DNA of 64,000 nt from Bacillus smithii (GTDB taxonomy: Bacteria; Bacillota; Bacilli; Bacillales; DSM-4216), in assembly GCF_001050115.1 (NCBI RefSeq), contig NZ_CP012024.1, forward strand, positions 3,304,779 through 3,368,778, read 5' to 3'. Positions 50,317-60,495 of the stretch are shown here, piece after piece. The notes below the pieces were generated by a model that saw only the letters and a list, made by a program, of their open reading frames with translations, searched no databases and had not been told where the DNA came from. Every line of letters starts with the position of its first letter. The stretch's first letter is position 1. The position numbers and the translations under genes are program-made.

Positions 50317-51417
50317 TTATACGTTGAAACGGAAATGAATGACATCTCCATCCTGCACGACATAATCTTTTCCTTCCAGTCGCACTTTGCCGGCTTCGCG
50401 GGCCCCAACCATAGAACCTGCTTCGATTAAGTCTTCATAAGAAACCACTTCCGCCCGGATAAATCCTCGTTCAAAATCCGAATGGATAATACCGGCGCAT
50501 TCCGGTGCTTTCATTCCTTTTTTAAACGTCCAAGCACGCACTTCCGGCTCACCCGCCGTAAAATACGTCGCCAAACCAAGCAAATGATAAGCAGCGCGAA
50601 TCAATTGATCAAGCCCTGATTCTTCGATGCCTAGTTCTTGAAGGAACATCGCTTTTTCTTCATCCTCCAATTCGGCGATCTCTTCCTCAATCTTTGCACA
50701 TACCACGATGACTTCAGCATTGTCTTTTTCTGCAAATTCACGTACTTGCTGTACATATTGGTTGTTGGAGGCGTCCGCTGCATCGTCTTCTCCTACATTG
50801 GCGACATAAAGAACCGGTTTCATCGTCAACAATTGGAAACCTTTCACAAGTTTTTCTTGTTCTTCGGTGAATTCTACCGTACGAGCCGGTTTTTCCGCTT
50901 CAAAGGCTTCTTTTAATTTGCTCAACACTTCAAATTCAGCCATAGCTGCTTTATCTTTTTGCTTCGCGATCTTTTCCACTTTTCCAATTCGCTTTTCTAC
51001 TGTTTCCAAGTCCGCTAAAATTAATTCTAAATTGATCGTTTCTATATCGGCAATCGGATCTACTTTTCCAGCAACATGGGTAATATTTTCATCGGCAAAA
51101 CATCTTACGACATGACAAATCGCATCCACTTGGCGAATATGGGAAAGAAATTTATTTCCTAATCCTTCCCCTTTGCTGGCACCTTTTACAATTCCGGCAA
51201 TATCTGTGAATTCAAAAGTGGTCGGAACGATTTTTTTGGGATGAACGATCTCTGCCAATCGATTAAGACGTTGATCCGGAACTTCCACCATTCCTACATT
51301 GGGATCAATCGTACAAAATGGATAGTTCGCTGATTCCGCTCCCGCCTTTGTAATCGCATTAAATAAGGTAGATTTTCCAACGTTCGGCAAGCCGACAATT
51401 CCGGCTGTTAAAGCCAT
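50317..51417 (-). CDS. ychF: Redox-regulated ATPase YchF (Obg family)
   Basis: A 366-aa P-loop NTPase related to Obg GTPases. Walker A is GLPNVGKSTLF, followed by the DIAGIVKGASKGEGLGN switch region, NVGEDD where the G4 specificity motif should be (hence ATP preference), a coiled-coil insert and a C-terminal TGS domain (VRAWTFKKGMKAPECAGIIHSDF). It binds ribosomes. Confidence 0.97.
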   Translation of the reverse strand: MALTAGIVGLPNVGKSTLFNAITKAGAESANYPFCTIDPNVGMVEVPDQRLNRLAEIVHPKKIVPTTFEFTDIAGIVKGASKGEGLGNKFLSHIRQVDAICHVVRCFADENITHVAGKVDPIADIETINLELILADLETVEKRIGKVEKIAKQKDKAAMAEFEVLSKLKEAFEAEKPARTVEFTEEQEKLVKGFQLLTMKPVLYVANVGEDDAADASNNQYVQQVREFAEKDNAEVIVVCAKIEEEIAELEDEEKAMFLQELGIEESGLDQLIRAAYHLLGLATYFTAGEPEVRAWTFKKGMKAPECAGIIHSDFERGFIRAEVVSYEDLIEAGSMVGAREAGKVRLEGKDYVVQDGDVIHFRFNV

Positions 51418-51898
51418 AAATAGTCACTCCTCTATTTATATAACTTTCATCCATAACTGTTCTGCTTTCTAAAAACGGCTGCAACAAAGAAAAGGATATT
51501 TATAAATGAGCCTCTTTCCTCTTGAAAAAAGAATAAAAAATTGTCAGTCTACAATAAAACCTTTTCCAATTATAGAGATAAGAAAGAAAAATGACAAGAA
51601 CCGCGTCTTGGCATCTCTTTTAATCCTGTTCCGAATACTTCCAATGAAAAAGAGTGAACGTCTTTGTCATCAAGAGATAGGCTTTTTTGTGATTCAAGAA
51701 GCATCTCAAATGACAAACCATTGTCATATCGTGGAAACATTACAAAACAGCTGTGTGGCAAAGGAAAACTTTTTTGACAAAGAAAAAGACTTAGTGGTTC
51801 TCATCAAAGATTGTAAGATTTCTCCATTTTTTCAATGGACAAATAAGAGGCCAATTTTGATAGAGGGAACAATCCTCTGAAAATGGCCTCATTTTCGT
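51418..51898. other. Intergenic between ychF and the DUF951 gene
   Basis: A plus-strand frame (51506-51880) has no family match and an A/T-biased composition, so it is not called. A compound hairpin with GAGGCCA/TGGCCTC arms (51848-51889) near the end is probably the DUF951 operon terminator or a bidirectional one. Confidence 0.3.
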
Positions 51899-52102
51899 CT
51901 AGTTTTCCTGATCAGCCGATTCCAATACCCTTTTCATTTTTTTCACAAACTCTTTTCTTGGAATCAACACACTATGACCGCAGCCCTGGCATTTTATACG
52001 GATGTCCATCCCCATTCGGATGATTTGCCAACGGTTCGTTCCACATGGATGCTGCTTTTTCATTTCTACAATATCATGCAGCTGAAAAGTTTTGGTGTCC
52101 AT
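51899..52102 (-). CDS. yyzM: DUF951 family protein (YyzM)
   Basis: A 67-aa protein with VEMKKQHPCGTNRWQIIRMG and a later CQGCGHSVLIPR; the cysteines could bind zinc. The family is universal in bacilli and commonly next to ychF. Function is unknown. It starts 15 bp after the mscS-like gene, probably in one operon. Confidence 0.88.
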   Translation of the reverse strand: MDTKTFQLHDIVEMKKQHPCGTNRWQIIRMGMDIRIKCQGCGHSVLIPRKEFVKKMKRVLESADQEN

Positions 52103-52116
52103 ACACGATCACCCTC

Positions 52117-53016
52117 CTAACTCGTCTCCGTGTCTTTTCTTCCAATCATGTTTTCTTTTTCTTCACGCGAATACATGACAAGACGCGGAAATGGGATTTC
52201 GATGCCTTTTTCATCTAGACACAATTTTACTTCTTTTCTTATCATCCGGGCAATATACATATGGTTCATGGGAGTTGTTTCGGCAACAATTCTCAATACT
52301 ACTTCCGTTGCCCCCATGTTTTGGATGCCAAGCAGCTGTGGTGGAGCAACTAACTCTTCGTATTTATCGGGAAGGGTCTTTAAGAGCTCTTCAATCGTTT
52401 GCTCCACTTCCTCAATATTTTCTTCATAAGCAACGGTAACGTCGACAATCGCTAAACTGTTGTGCAAAGAAAAGTTCGTCACTTCTGTTATACTGCCATT
52501 AGGCAAAATATGAAGCTCTCCTGTCCAGCTTTTGATTTTTGTCGTCCGCAGCCCGATTTCTTCCACATATCCTTCATATTTGCCAATACGGATATAGTCG
52601 CCTACTGAGAATTGATCCTCAAAAATAATGAAAAATCCCGTAATGACATCTTTAACTAAACTTTGCGCTCCAAAACCAACAGCCAGACCAACTACTCCAG
52701 CACCCGCGATCAAACCTTTTATATCAAATGTCATAATCGACAGTATATTAACAAAAGCGATAAAATACACCACATAGGTAAGAACATTTTCCAGCAGCCT
52801 TAATAAGGTGTTTTCCCTTCTTTCCGAAAAGTTTAAAGGAGATTTCGCACGCAATTTAAAGATATTACGGATCATCACTTTTCCGATTCGAATCACAATA
52901 GCTGCCAGCAATATCGTTACGGTGATTTTCAGCGCTCCTTCACCAATGGACAGCCATAAATCTTCATTGGTCAATCTTTCCCATAACCGCTCAATCAATC
53001 TATCCCAAGTTTTCAA
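52117..53016 (-). CDS. Small-conductance mechanosensitive channel (MscS family)
   Basis: A 299-aa channel with three N-terminal helices. The pore helix shows the glycine/alanine pattern GLIAGAGVVGLAVGFGAQSLVKDVITGFFII, and the beta domain EDQFSVGDYIRIGKYEGYVEEIGLR follows. It releases solutes on hypo-osmotic shock. A TTG start at 53016 is preferred, with GGGGGG 6 nt upstream; an ATG 13 codons earlier has no ribosome site. Confidence 0.9.
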   Translation of the reverse strand: MKTWDRLIERLWERLTNEDLWLSIGEGALKITVTILLAAIVIRIGKVMIRNIFKLRAKSPLNFSERRENTLLRLLENVLTYVVYFIAFVNILSIMTFDIKGLIAGAGVVGLAVGFGAQSLVKDVITGFFIIFEDQFSVGDYIRIGKYEGYVEEIGLRTTKIKSWTGELHILPNGSITEVTNFSLHNSLAIVDVTVAYEENIEEVEQTIEELLKTLPDKYEELVAPPQLLGIQNMGATEVVLRIVAETTPMNHMYIARMIRKEVKLCLDEKGIEIPFPRLVMYSREEKENMIGRKDTETS

Positions 53017-53140
53017 GTCGGTCCCCCCCTTTTGGTTATCATTTAACGAAAACATTGATCTATTTTCGAAACGAACATTCCTTTTTTATCCAGTAATGGA
53101 TATTGCAGATAGATATTTTGGCAAGATTGTGCATTCCCAC

Positions 53141-53170
53141 GTATAGAAAAATTGGTTTATCCGTATACTA
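53141..53170 (+). promoter_or_regulatory. Possible forespore (sigma F/G) promoter of yyaC
   Basis: GTATA (53141-53145), 18-bp spacer, TATACTA (53164-53170). This resembles the sigma-G/F pattern (gCATA ... CATACTA) and lies 27 bp before the start codon. yyaC is known as a forespore gene in B. subtilis. Confidence 0.45.
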
Positions 53171-53197
53171 TAATACATCCGGAAGGGAGCGGTATAA

Positions 53198-53812
53198 ATG
53201 AATATAAAAAATTGGCTGGACAAGAAAATAGAGCCTGTAAAAATTTACTATGAAGATGAAAACGCCGTCCAAATCATTTCAAAACAGCTTGTCTCACTTC
53301 TGCCTAAACAAAATCGGCCGATCGTATTCATATGTATCGGAACCGATCGGTCTACTGGCGATTCATTAGGGCCTTTAGTTGGGACATTGCTGGAAGAAAA
53401 ACAGCTTTCTTCTTTTCATGTTTTGGGAACGTTGGACGATCCGGTTCATGCGGTAAATTTACAGGAAAAATTACATAAAGTACACAGCACTTTTGACAAT
53501 CCGTTTATTATTGGAATCGACGCATGCCTGGGCCGCTTAAAAAGCATTGGATGTATCCAAATCGATCTAGGGCCCGTCAAACCTGGAGCGGGTGTTCAAA
53601 AAGATCTGCCCCCTGTAGGCGATGCCCATTTAACTGGCATCGTGAACGTCAGCGGATTCATGGAGTTTTTTGTTCTTCAAAATACCCGTTTAAATTTAGT
53701 GATGAAAATGGCCAAAATCATATCGCGAGGCATTTTAGAGGCGTCCTACCTTTATCCCGTCAAAAAATCTTTTTATCCATTGGAACTGAAAGAAAGGCAA
53801 CAGCTCCCATAA
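53198..53812 (+). CDS. yyaC: Spore protease YyaC (GPR-like, DUF1256)
   Basis: A 204-aa protein related to the germination protease fold. Key stretches are VFICIGTDRSTGDSLGPLVG, VLGTLDDPVHAVNL and PFIIGIDACLGRL. It is made in the forespore in B. subtilis and its exact role is uncertain. It is the only plus-strand gene in this part of the window. GGAAGGGAGC precedes the ATG. Its presence indicates a spore former. Confidence 0.92.
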   Translation: MNIKNWLDKKIEPVKIYYEDENAVQIISKQLVSLLPKQNRPIVFICIGTDRSTGDSLGPLVGTLLEEKQLSSFHVLGTLDDPVHAVNLQEKLHKVHSTFDNPFIIGIDACLGRLKSIGCIQIDLGPVKPGAGVQKDLPPVGDAHLTGIVNVSGFMEFFVLQNTRLNLVMKMAKIISRGILEASYLYPVKKSFYPLELKERQQLP

Positions 53813-53857
53813 AAATACTGGCTGCCCACTTTACTATGATCATATCATTAGCAGTTA

Positions 53858-54565
53858 TCAAACAAAATAGTAAAAAATTACAAGAATGACCGTCACCACA
53901 AGGCTTGGCAAAAAATTGGCCACTTTGATTTTCGTTAACCCAAGAACGTTTAAGCCAATCGCGAAGATCATAATTCCTCCAACCGATGTCATTTCGGTAA
54001 TAAAGGAATCTATCATTTCTTTTGGGACGAAATGGTTAATTTGTGTGGCAAACAAAGCGATCAAACCTTCATATAGAAAAACAGGTATAGCCGAAAATAA
54101 AACTCCCATTCCGAGAGTGGAGCTTAAAATAAGCGCCGTAAATCCATCCAGAATGGACTTCGTAAACAGCACTTGATGATTTCCCCTTATACCGCTGTCT
54201 AAAGCACCCACAATGCCCATGGCGCCAATAACAAAAATGAGCGTAGCGGTCACAAATCCTTCAGAAATGCTCCCACTACGGTTTGAATGATTGCCTATTT
54301 TTCTTTCGATCCATATGCCTAACTGATTTAATTTGTCTTCCAACGCCATCCATTCTCCGATGACAACACCGGCAACTAAACTGATCACAACGGCCAAAAA
54401 ATTTTCGCTCTTCAATCCCATTTGCAGACCAAGCACTAATACAGCCAATCCGATCGCATGCATTACCGCATTTTTAATGCCTTCCGGTATATTGTGTAAA
54501 AATTTCCCTATAATCGAGCCGGCTAAAATGCTCAATCCGTTAACCAACGAGCCCAAAAGCACCAT
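53858..54565 (-). CDS. DUF554 membrane protein
   Basis: A 235-aa protein with six to seven helices. The opening GSLVNGLSILAGSIIGKFL and the central EGFVTATLIFVIGAMGIVGAL are characteristic of DUF554 (YqgA/YdfK type). Transport function is suspected but unknown. The ATG at 54565 is preferred (GGAGG 8 nt upstream). It converges with yyaC. Confidence 0.87.
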   Translation of the reverse strand: MVLLGSLVNGLSILAGSIIGKFLHNIPEGIKNAVMHAIGLAVLVLGLQMGLKSENFLAVVISLVAGVVIGEWMALEDKLNQLGIWIERKIGNHSNRSGSISEGFVTATLIFVIGAMGIVGALDSGIRGNHQVLFTKSILDGFTALILSSTLGMGVLFSAIPVFLYEGLIALFATQINHFVPKEMIDSFITEMTSVGGIMIFAIGLNVLGLTKIKVANFLPSLVVTVILVIFYYFV

Positions 54566-54711
54566 TCCAATTTCCTCCAATACTTCCGAAGTTGTTACAA
54601 TCTTGAAGCGGCATTGTCATTATCTTGCGTTTTCGATGATATCGATAAGAATTCGCAGGAAATCTCGATTTAAAACAAAGCCCAAAAAATAAACCATCGT
54701 TGGATGGTTTT

Positions 54712-55569
54712 TTATCTTTCTTGCTGATCGAGCAGCTGAAGGATTCGATTTAAATCCTCTTTTGAAAAAAATTCAATCTCGATTTTTCCCTTTTCTTTAT
54801 TTTTTCCTTGGCGAATCACCACATTGGTTCCCAGTCGATCTCGTAAAATGCTTTCTTGCTCTTTCAGAAAGACATCTTTTTCTTCTTTTTTCTTTTTTGT
54901 TTCACGTGAAACATTTTCGTTTAATTGCTGAATTAATTTTTCAAGCTGGCGGACATTGAGATGTTCTTTCATCACTTTTTCGACTAAATAAGGCAGCTTT
55001 TCTTTTTTCTTTAACCCCAGCAACGCTCTCCCATGTCCCATGGAGATTTTCCCGTCCGAAATATAAGCTTGAATTTCAGGTGGTAGAGAAAGAAGACGAA
55101 GATGATTGGCTATATGTGGACGGCTTTTTCCTAATCTATTCGCTAATTCTTCCTGAGTTAAACCAAGTTTATCCATTAGCATTTGATAGGCGGCTGCTTC
55201 TTCAATAGGTGTTAAATCCTCCCGCTGCAGGTTTTCAAGAACAGCCAGTTCCATCATTTGCTCATCTTTCATTTCTCGTACAATCACCGGGACTTTTTCC
55301 AATCCCGCTTCTTTTGCCGCTCGAAAACGTCTTTCCCCTGCAACAATCTCATATCCCTTTATACTCTTTCTGACAATCAACGGCTGCAGCACTCCATGTT
55401 CTGCTATGGATTGCTCTAATTCTTTAATTTTTTCTTTATGGAAAATTTTCCGTGGCTGATAAGGATTAGGGCGCAGTTCTTTTAATTTTACTTCTTTGAT
55501 GACTTCTTCATTGGCCGGTTCCAAATTTTTAAATAGGGCGTCTATTCCTTTCCCGAGTCCCTTAGCCAT
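54712..55569 (-). CDS. parB: Chromosome partitioning protein ParB (Spo0J)
   Basis: A 285-aa parS-binding CTPase clamp. The ParB/Srx domain carries RPNPYQPRK and the CTP motif GERRFRAAKEAG, followed by the helix-turn-helix LTQEELANRLGKSRPHIANHL and a C-terminal dimerisation domain. It overlaps parA by 8 bp. It contains its own parS site, as in B. subtilis. Confidence 0.97.
   Translation of the reverse strand: MAKGLGKGIDALFKNLEPANEEVIKEVKLKELRPNPYQPRKIFHKEKIKELEQSIAEHGVLQPLIVRKSIKGYEIVAGERRFRAAKEAGLEKVPVIVREMKDEQMMELAVLENLQREDLTPIEEAAAYQMLMDKLGLTQEELANRLGKSRPHIANHLRLLSLPPEIQAYISDGKISMGHGRALLGLKKKEKLPYLVEKVMKEHLNVRQLEKLIQQLNENVSRETKKKKEEKDVFLKEQESILRDRLGTNVVIRQGKNKEKGKIEIEFFSKEDLNRILQLLDQQER
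54898..54913. promoter_or_regulatory. parS site within parB
   Basis: TGTTTCACGTGAAACA, a perfect palindrome identical to the walK site and again encoding NVSRET. Confidence 0.97.
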
Positions 55570-56323
55570 TCATGGCCACCTCCTTGGCAAAATCTAAATA
55601 AACATCTGCTCCCCTTGATTTGGGATCATAAAGTATAATAGGCTTCCCATGGCTAGGCGCTTCACTCAGCCGGACATTGCGGGGAATGATCGTTCGATAG
55701 ACTTTATCCTGAAAATATTTTTTGACTTCTTCAATGACTTGAATACCCAGATTCGTCCGAGCATCCAGCATGGTAAGAAGAACGCCGTCAATAGTAAGAT
55801 CATGGTTTAAATGTTTTTGGACAAGACGAACGGTATTTAAAAGTTGGCTCAGCCCCTCGAGAGCATAATATTCGCATTGAACGGGAATAATTACGGAATC
55901 AGCTGCTGCCAATGCATTAATCGTTAACAAACCTAATGAAGGGGGACAATCTATAATAATGAAATCATATTCATGCTTGATTTTATCCAATGCGCTTTTC
56001 AATCGCACTTCCCGGGAAATAGTGGGGACGAGTTCAATCTCAGCACCTGCAAGATTGATCGTTGCCGGAACAACATACAAATTTTCAACAGCGGTCGGGT
56101 TCACTATTTTGGCTATATCAGCATCATCAACTAAAACATCATAAATGCATTGCTGAATTTCTCCCTTTTCAATACCGGCACCGCTCGTTGCATTTCCTTG
56201 AGGATCGATATCTACGAGCAGAACCTTTTTTCCTATGTAAGCAAGACAAGCGCCCAAATTGACGGATGTCGTTGTTTTCCCCACTCCTCCTTTTTGATTT
56301 GCAATTGCTATGACCTTGCCCAC
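55562..56323 (-). CDS. parA: Chromosome partitioning ATPase ParA (Soj)
   Basis: A 253-aa deviant Walker ATPase (NQKGGVGKTTTSVNLG, with the signature lysine) plus DIDPQGNATSG and IIDCPPSLGLLT. It regulates DnaA and helps separate origins with ParB. The GTG at 56323 (AGGTGAAAACC upstream) gives the usual MGKVIAIANQKGG start. Confidence 0.97.
   Translation of the reverse strand: MGKVIAIANQKGGVGKTTTSVNLGACLAYIGKKVLLVDIDPQGNATSGAGIEKGEIQQCIYDVLVDDADIAKIVNPTAVENLYVVPATINLAGAEIELVPTISREVRLKSALDKIKHEYDFIIIDCPPSLGLLTINALAAADSVIIPVQCEYYALEGLSQLLNTVRLVQKHLNHDLTIDGVLLTMLDARTNLGIQVIEEVKKYFQDKVYRTIIPRNVRLSEAPSHGKPIILYDPKSRGADVYLDFAKEVAMNG
56007..56020. promoter_or_regulatory. Candidate Noc-binding site within parA
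   Basis: ACTTCCCGGGAAAT matches the B. subtilis Noc site ATTTCCCGGGAAAT at 13 of 14 positions. Confidence 0.6.
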
Positions 56324-56615
56324 GGTTTTCACCTACCTTTTTGCTCTACCAATTATGTAATCTATTTTATCAAAGGCTGTGTTAAAGTACAGTGCAGATT
56401 TAACCACGATAGAATAAAGCGAAACTTACTTTTTTAAAAGATTCTTAAATCTAAATTAATCTAAATTAATTTTTTAAAATCAAATTTTTTTGTTTATTTA
56501 AGAGGGAGAAAGATTAAGAGGAGACTGGTTGTATCGATGCAATGAAGACAAATGTGAAAAGTCCATGAAAAAGTGAGAAACATTTATGAAATTGAATGCT
56601 TCTCACTCACGTAAT

Positions 56616-57470
56616 CTATGATTTTTTTTTCGGGATTCGAATGGTAATTTGATAAAACTCTCCTAAATCTTTTTCTTCTGAATCCAGCTTGATTCCACTT
56701 TTTGCAACCATGGTAAGGGACTGTCTGATCGTATTAACCGCAATTCTCATATCTTTGCTGATTGCTTTTTTTCTCGGTTTCGGTTTTGCCGGTGTTTTGT
56801 CTAACATTTTGGCAACTCGTTCTTCGGTTTGTTTGACATTCAAATTTTTCTCGATAATTTCATTCAACAGCTGAATTTGTTTTTCAGGATCTTTGAGAGG
56901 AATGAGCGCCCTCGCATGTCTTTCTGTAATGTTTTTTTTCAATAAAGACTCTTGGATTTCTTGAGGCAGTTTTAGGAGACGAAGCTTATTGGCCACAGTG
57001 GATTGACCTTTTCCCAGCCTTTGAGCTAAAGCCTCTTGAGTTAAATTATGAAGCTCTAACAGCTTGCCGTAAGCCATTGCCTCTTCTATGGGTGAAAGCT
57101 CTTCCCTCTGTAAGTTTTCGATTAAGGCCACAGAAGCTGTTTCCGTATCATTTAAATTCTTTATAATAGCCGGTACCGTTTCCCATCCTAATTTCTGGAC
57201 AGCCCGCCAACGTCTCTCGCCAGCAATGATTTCATATTTTCCTTGCTCAAATTCCCTGACAACAATCGGCTGAATAATCCCATGCGTATGAATTGTTCTG
57301 GATAATTCTATTATTTTTTCATCATCAAAAATCGTTCTCGGCTGAAAACGATTGGGGATAATTTGGGATATGGGGATGTGTTTTACTTCTTCTCTCTCAC
57401 TCGTTATTTCTTGCGTTTCATCAACTTCTTTTTCACCCAAACCAAAAAAACGAGAGAAAGGATGCTTCAT
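56616..57470 (-). CDS. noc: Nucleoid occlusion protein Noc
   Basis: A 284-aa ParB paralogue that blocks division over the nucleoid. The N-terminal amphipathic membrane-targeting start [16 protein letters not shown] is typical of Noc. The ParB core ([21 protein letters not shown]) and helix-turn-helix ([21 protein letters not shown]) follow. Candidate Noc sites lie upstream and in parA. Confidence 0.96.
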   Translation of the reverse strand: MKHPFSRFFGLGEKEVDETQEITSEREEVKHIPISQIIPNRFQPRTIFDDEKIIELSRTIHTHGIIQPIVVREFEQGKYEIIAGERRWRAVQKLGWETVPAIIKNLNDTETASVALIENLQREELSPIEEAMAYGKLLELHNLTQEALAQRLGKGQSTVANKLRLLKLPQEIQESLLKKNITERHARALIPLKDPEKQIQLLNEIIEKNLNVKQTEERVAKMLDKTPAKPKPRKKAISKDMRIAVNTIRQSLTMVAKSGIKLDSEEKDLGEFYQITIRIPKKKS

Positions 57471-57591
57471 CGTCCTCCACCACCTTTAGGAAACTCCCTT
57501 ATTACATATTCTTTATCTTGACGACAAGTTCCTGCAAAACCAATGGTCAATTCGTGTTTTTCAATAATCTTCTTTCGACATATTTTTATAT

Positions 57592-57605
57592 ATTTCCCGG
57601 AAAAT
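57592..57605. promoter_or_regulatory. Candidate Noc-binding site upstream of noc
   Basis: ATTTCCCGGAAAAT matches ATTTCCCGGGAAAT at 13 of 14 positions. It lies about 120 bp before the noc start and could also allow autoregulation. Confidence 0.6.
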
Positions 57606-57665
57606 ATTTTGACGGTCCGGACTTTTCCCTCTCTATAATAACTTTTTTCTCCTTATTATGGAACG

Positions 57666-58382
57666 TTATTCCAACGGCATTTTATTAGGCACTCCAGGCT
57701 TGCGCGGATATTTTTTAGGCGTTTGTTTTACTTTTTCAATCCAGATAATATTTCTTTCGCTTTGTTCGTACGGCAACAGAAACGATCCAATTTCTTTGAT
57801 TTTGCCTCCCAAAGTGGAGATGGCTTTTTCAGCCGCACGCAGTTCTTCTTGGGCATGGGCAGCTTTCATCGCCAAAAAGGCTCCATTTTCTTTCACAAGC
57901 GGCAAACACAGTTCGCTCAACACCGACATTCTGGCAACGGCTCTAGCCGTGACCACATCGTAATGCTCGCGATGCTCTTTCTTTTGTCCAAAACTTTCTG
58001 CGCGGTCATGGTAAAAGGACGTATTTTCCAATTTCAATGTTTTGGCTAATTCCTCCAAAAAGGTAATTCGTTTTTTCAAAGAATCGACAATGGTTATTTT
58101 TAACGATGGAAATACGATTTTTAAAGGAATGCTTGGAAAACCGGCCCCCGCTCCCACGTCACATACCGACCATTCTTTGCGAAAATCGTAATAAAAAGCA
58201 GCGGAAATCGAATCATAAAAATGTTTTAAATAGACTTCTTCCCGATCGGTTATGGCAGTCAAATTCATTCGCTCGTTCCAGTCCACAAGCATTTCGTAAT
58301 AGCGTTCGAATTGCTCAAGCTGAAAAGAAGTCAATATAATTCCTTTTTCTTTAAGTTTTTCTTGAAATTGATCAATGTTCAT
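57666..58382 (-). CDS. rsmG: 16S rRNA (guanine527-N7)-methyltransferase RsmG
   Basis: A 238-aa SAM-dependent methyltransferase (GidB). The SAM motif [14 protein letters not shown], the [11 protein letters not shown] segment and [21 protein letters not shown] are present. Loss gives low-level streptomycin resistance in relatives. Confidence 0.97.
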   Translation of the reverse strand: MNIDQFQEKLKEKGIILTSFQLEQFERYYEMLVDWNERMNLTAITDREEVYLKHFYDSISAAFYYDFRKEWSVCDVGAGAGFPSIPLKIVFPSLKITIVDSLKKRITFLEELAKTLKLENTSFYHDRAESFGQKKEHREHYDVVTARAVARMSVLSELCLPLVKENGAFLAMKAAHAQEELRAAEKAISTLGGKIKEIGSFLLPYEQSERNIIWIEKVKQTPKKYPRKPGVPNKMPLE

Positions 58383-58427
58383 GACTTCATCATTCCCTAT
58401 TTTGATTCTCTCACTTATAGGCAGTCA

Positions 58428-58462
58428 TCCCCCACTTGTTCAAATCGACAAAAAGTGGGGGA
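58428..58462. terminator. Strong hairpin between mnmG and rsmG
   Basis: TCCCCCACTT / AAGTGGGGGA is a perfect 10-bp GC-rich stem with a 15-nt loop. T6 follows on the plus strand, not on the minus strand on which the flanking genes lie. It might stabilise or attenuate the mnmG-rsmG transcript, or terminate antisense RNA. Confidence 0.5.
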
Positions 58463-58573
58463 CATTTTTTGAAAAAAACTATTTGCAGTGTCTTTTATGG
58501 AACCTTTCTCCCACATGCTAACGCATTCGTTCAGCTTGACGCTTCCGGGAAAATGATCCGATCCATATTCATT

Positions 58574-60463
58574 TTAATTAGCGATGCGTGCAATTTTTCC
58601 TTGTTCAATATAAACAAGCAAAATGGAAATATCCGCCGGATTGACGCCGGAAATACGTGACGCTTGAGCAATCGACAACGGCCGCACTTTTTTTAATTTT
58701 TGTCGAGCTTCTGTGGCAAGACCGTTGATGGCATCATAATCAATATCTTCCGGAATCTTTTTATTTTCCATTTTTTTTAACTTATCAACTTGCTGCAGCG
58801 ATTTTTGAATATATCCTTCATATTTAATCTGAATTTCAACTTGTTCTTCGACTTCTGGGCTTAACTCTTTTTCGGCCGGAACGATTTTTTTGATATGGTC
58901 ATATGTCATTTCCGGTCTTTTCAGCAAGTCTGAAGCTCGGATCCCATCCTTAAGCGGGCTTCCTCCTGCTTCTGAAATCAGCTGCTGTACCTCTTCATTC
59001 GGCTTGATGATAGTGGATTTCAGCCGCTTCATTTCATTTTCAATGTCTTGCTTTTTATTTAAAAAGGCTTGATAGCGTTCTTCTTTAATTAATCCAAGCT
59101 TGTAGCCAATTTCCGTTAAACGAAGATCGGCATTATCATGACGGAGTAGCAAGCGGTATTCAGCCCGCGATGTCAGCAAACGATACGGTTCGTTCGTTCC
59201 TTTTGTCACCAAGTCGTCGATAAGCACTCCAATATAAGCATCGGATCTGCTTAAAATCACTTCTTCTTTTCCAAGAACCCGACATGCTGCATTAATACCT
59301 GCCATAATCCCTTGTCCAGCTGCTTCTTCATAGCCGGATGTTCCATTAATTTGGCCTGCAGTATACAAATTCTTAATTTTTTTCGTTTCTAGAGTTGGCC
59401 ACAGTTGTGTTGGCACGATCGCATCATATTCGATGGCATAGCCAGCACGCATTAATTGTGCTTTTTCAAGACCGGGGATAGTTTGCAAAATACGATGTTG
59501 CACATCTTCCGGCAGACTCGTAGACAAACCTTGAACATATACTTCCTCAGTATTTCGTCCTTCTGGTTCCAAGAAAATTTGATGACGTGGTTTGTCATGG
59601 AAACGAACGACTTTATCTTCAATGGACGGACAATAACGCGGTCCAGTCCCTTTAATCATACCGGAATACATTGGAGACCGGTCCAAGTTGGCATTAATGA
59701 TTTTGTGTGTTTCCTCATTGGTATATGTCAGCCAGCAAGGGAGCTGGTCGGTGATAAATTTGGTCGTTTCATAACTGAAAGCTCTTGGTTCTTCATCGCC
59801 CGGTTGAATTTCCGTTTTGCTGTAATCGATAGTTTTGCTATTGACGCGCGGTGGTGTACCCGTTTTAAATCGAACAATGTCAAATCCAAGTTCTTTTAAA
59901 TGCTCAGCAAGGCCTATCGAAGGTTGTTGATTATTCGGGCCGCTCGAATATTTCAAGTCTCCGATGATAATTTCCCCGCGCAAATAGGTTCCTGTCGTTA
60001 AAACGACTGTTTTTGAACGATACACCGCACCTGTTTTCGTTATAACCCCTTTACATTCATCATTTTCGACAATTAATTTTTCAACCATTCCTTGAACTAA
60101 TGTTAAATTCGGTTCGTTTTCCAGCGTTTTTTTCATTTCCCGCTGATATAAAACTTTATCCGCTTGCGCTCTTAGCGCACGGACGGCCGGACCTTTACCT
60201 GTATTTAACATTCTCATTTGGATATAGGTTTTATCAATATTTTTTCCCATTTCCCCGCCCAATGCGTCAATTTCGCGGACAACAATTCCTTTTGCCGGAC
60301 CGCCGATTGACGGGTTGCAAGGCATAAATGCGATCATATCCAAGTTGATGGTAATCATTAACGTCTTAGCACCCATTCTGGCAGCAGCCAGGCCTGCTTC
60401 GACTCCAGCATGTCCGGCACCGACGACAATGACATCATATTGGCCTGCTTCATATTGCTGCAT
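58574..60463 (-). CDS. mnmG: tRNA uridine 5-carboxymethylaminomethyl modification enzyme MnmG (GidA)
   Basis: A 629-aa FAD enzyme acting with MnmE on wobble uridine 34. The FAD motif [19 protein letters not shown], the GidA signature [15 protein letters not shown] and [16 protein letters not shown] are clear. 32 bp after mnmE. Confidence 0.98.
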   Translation of the reverse strand: MQQYEAGQYDVIVVGAGHAGVEAGLAAARMGAKTLMITINLDMIAFMPCNPSIGGPAKGIVVREIDALGGEMGKNIDKTYIQMRMLNTGKGPAVRALRAQADKVLYQREMKKTLENEPNLTLVQGMVEKLIVENDECKGVITKTGAVYRSKTVVLTTGTYLRGEIIIGDLKYSSGPNNQQPSIGLAEHLKELGFDIVRFKTGTPPRVNSKTIDYSKTEIQPGDEEPRAFSYETTKFITDQLPCWLTYTNEETHKIINANLDRSPMYSGMIKGTGPRYCPSIEDKVVRFHDKPRHQIFLEPEGRNTEEVYVQGLSTSLPEDVQHRILQTIPGLEKAQLMRAGYAIEYDAIVPTQLWPTLETKKIKNLYTAGQINGTSGYEEAAGQGIMAGINAACRVLGKEEVILSRSDAYIGVLIDDLVTKGTNEPYRLLTSRAEYRLLLRHDNADLRLTEIGYKLGLIKEERYQAFLNKKQDIENEMKRLKSTIIKPNEEVQQLISEAGGSPLKDGIRASDLLKRPEMTYDHIKKIVPAEKELSPEVEEQVEIQIKYEGYIQKSLQQVDKLKKMENKKIPEDIDYDAINGLATEARQKLKKVRPLSIAQASRISGVNPADISILLVYIEQGKIARIAN

Positions 60464-60495
60464 CGTAATATTCCTCCTCTAAAAAGTACTGATCA

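Noticed and set aside
51506..51880. 124-codon plus-strand frame between ychF and yyzM
   Set aside because: No family match, A-rich composition and poor ribosome site; treated as chance.
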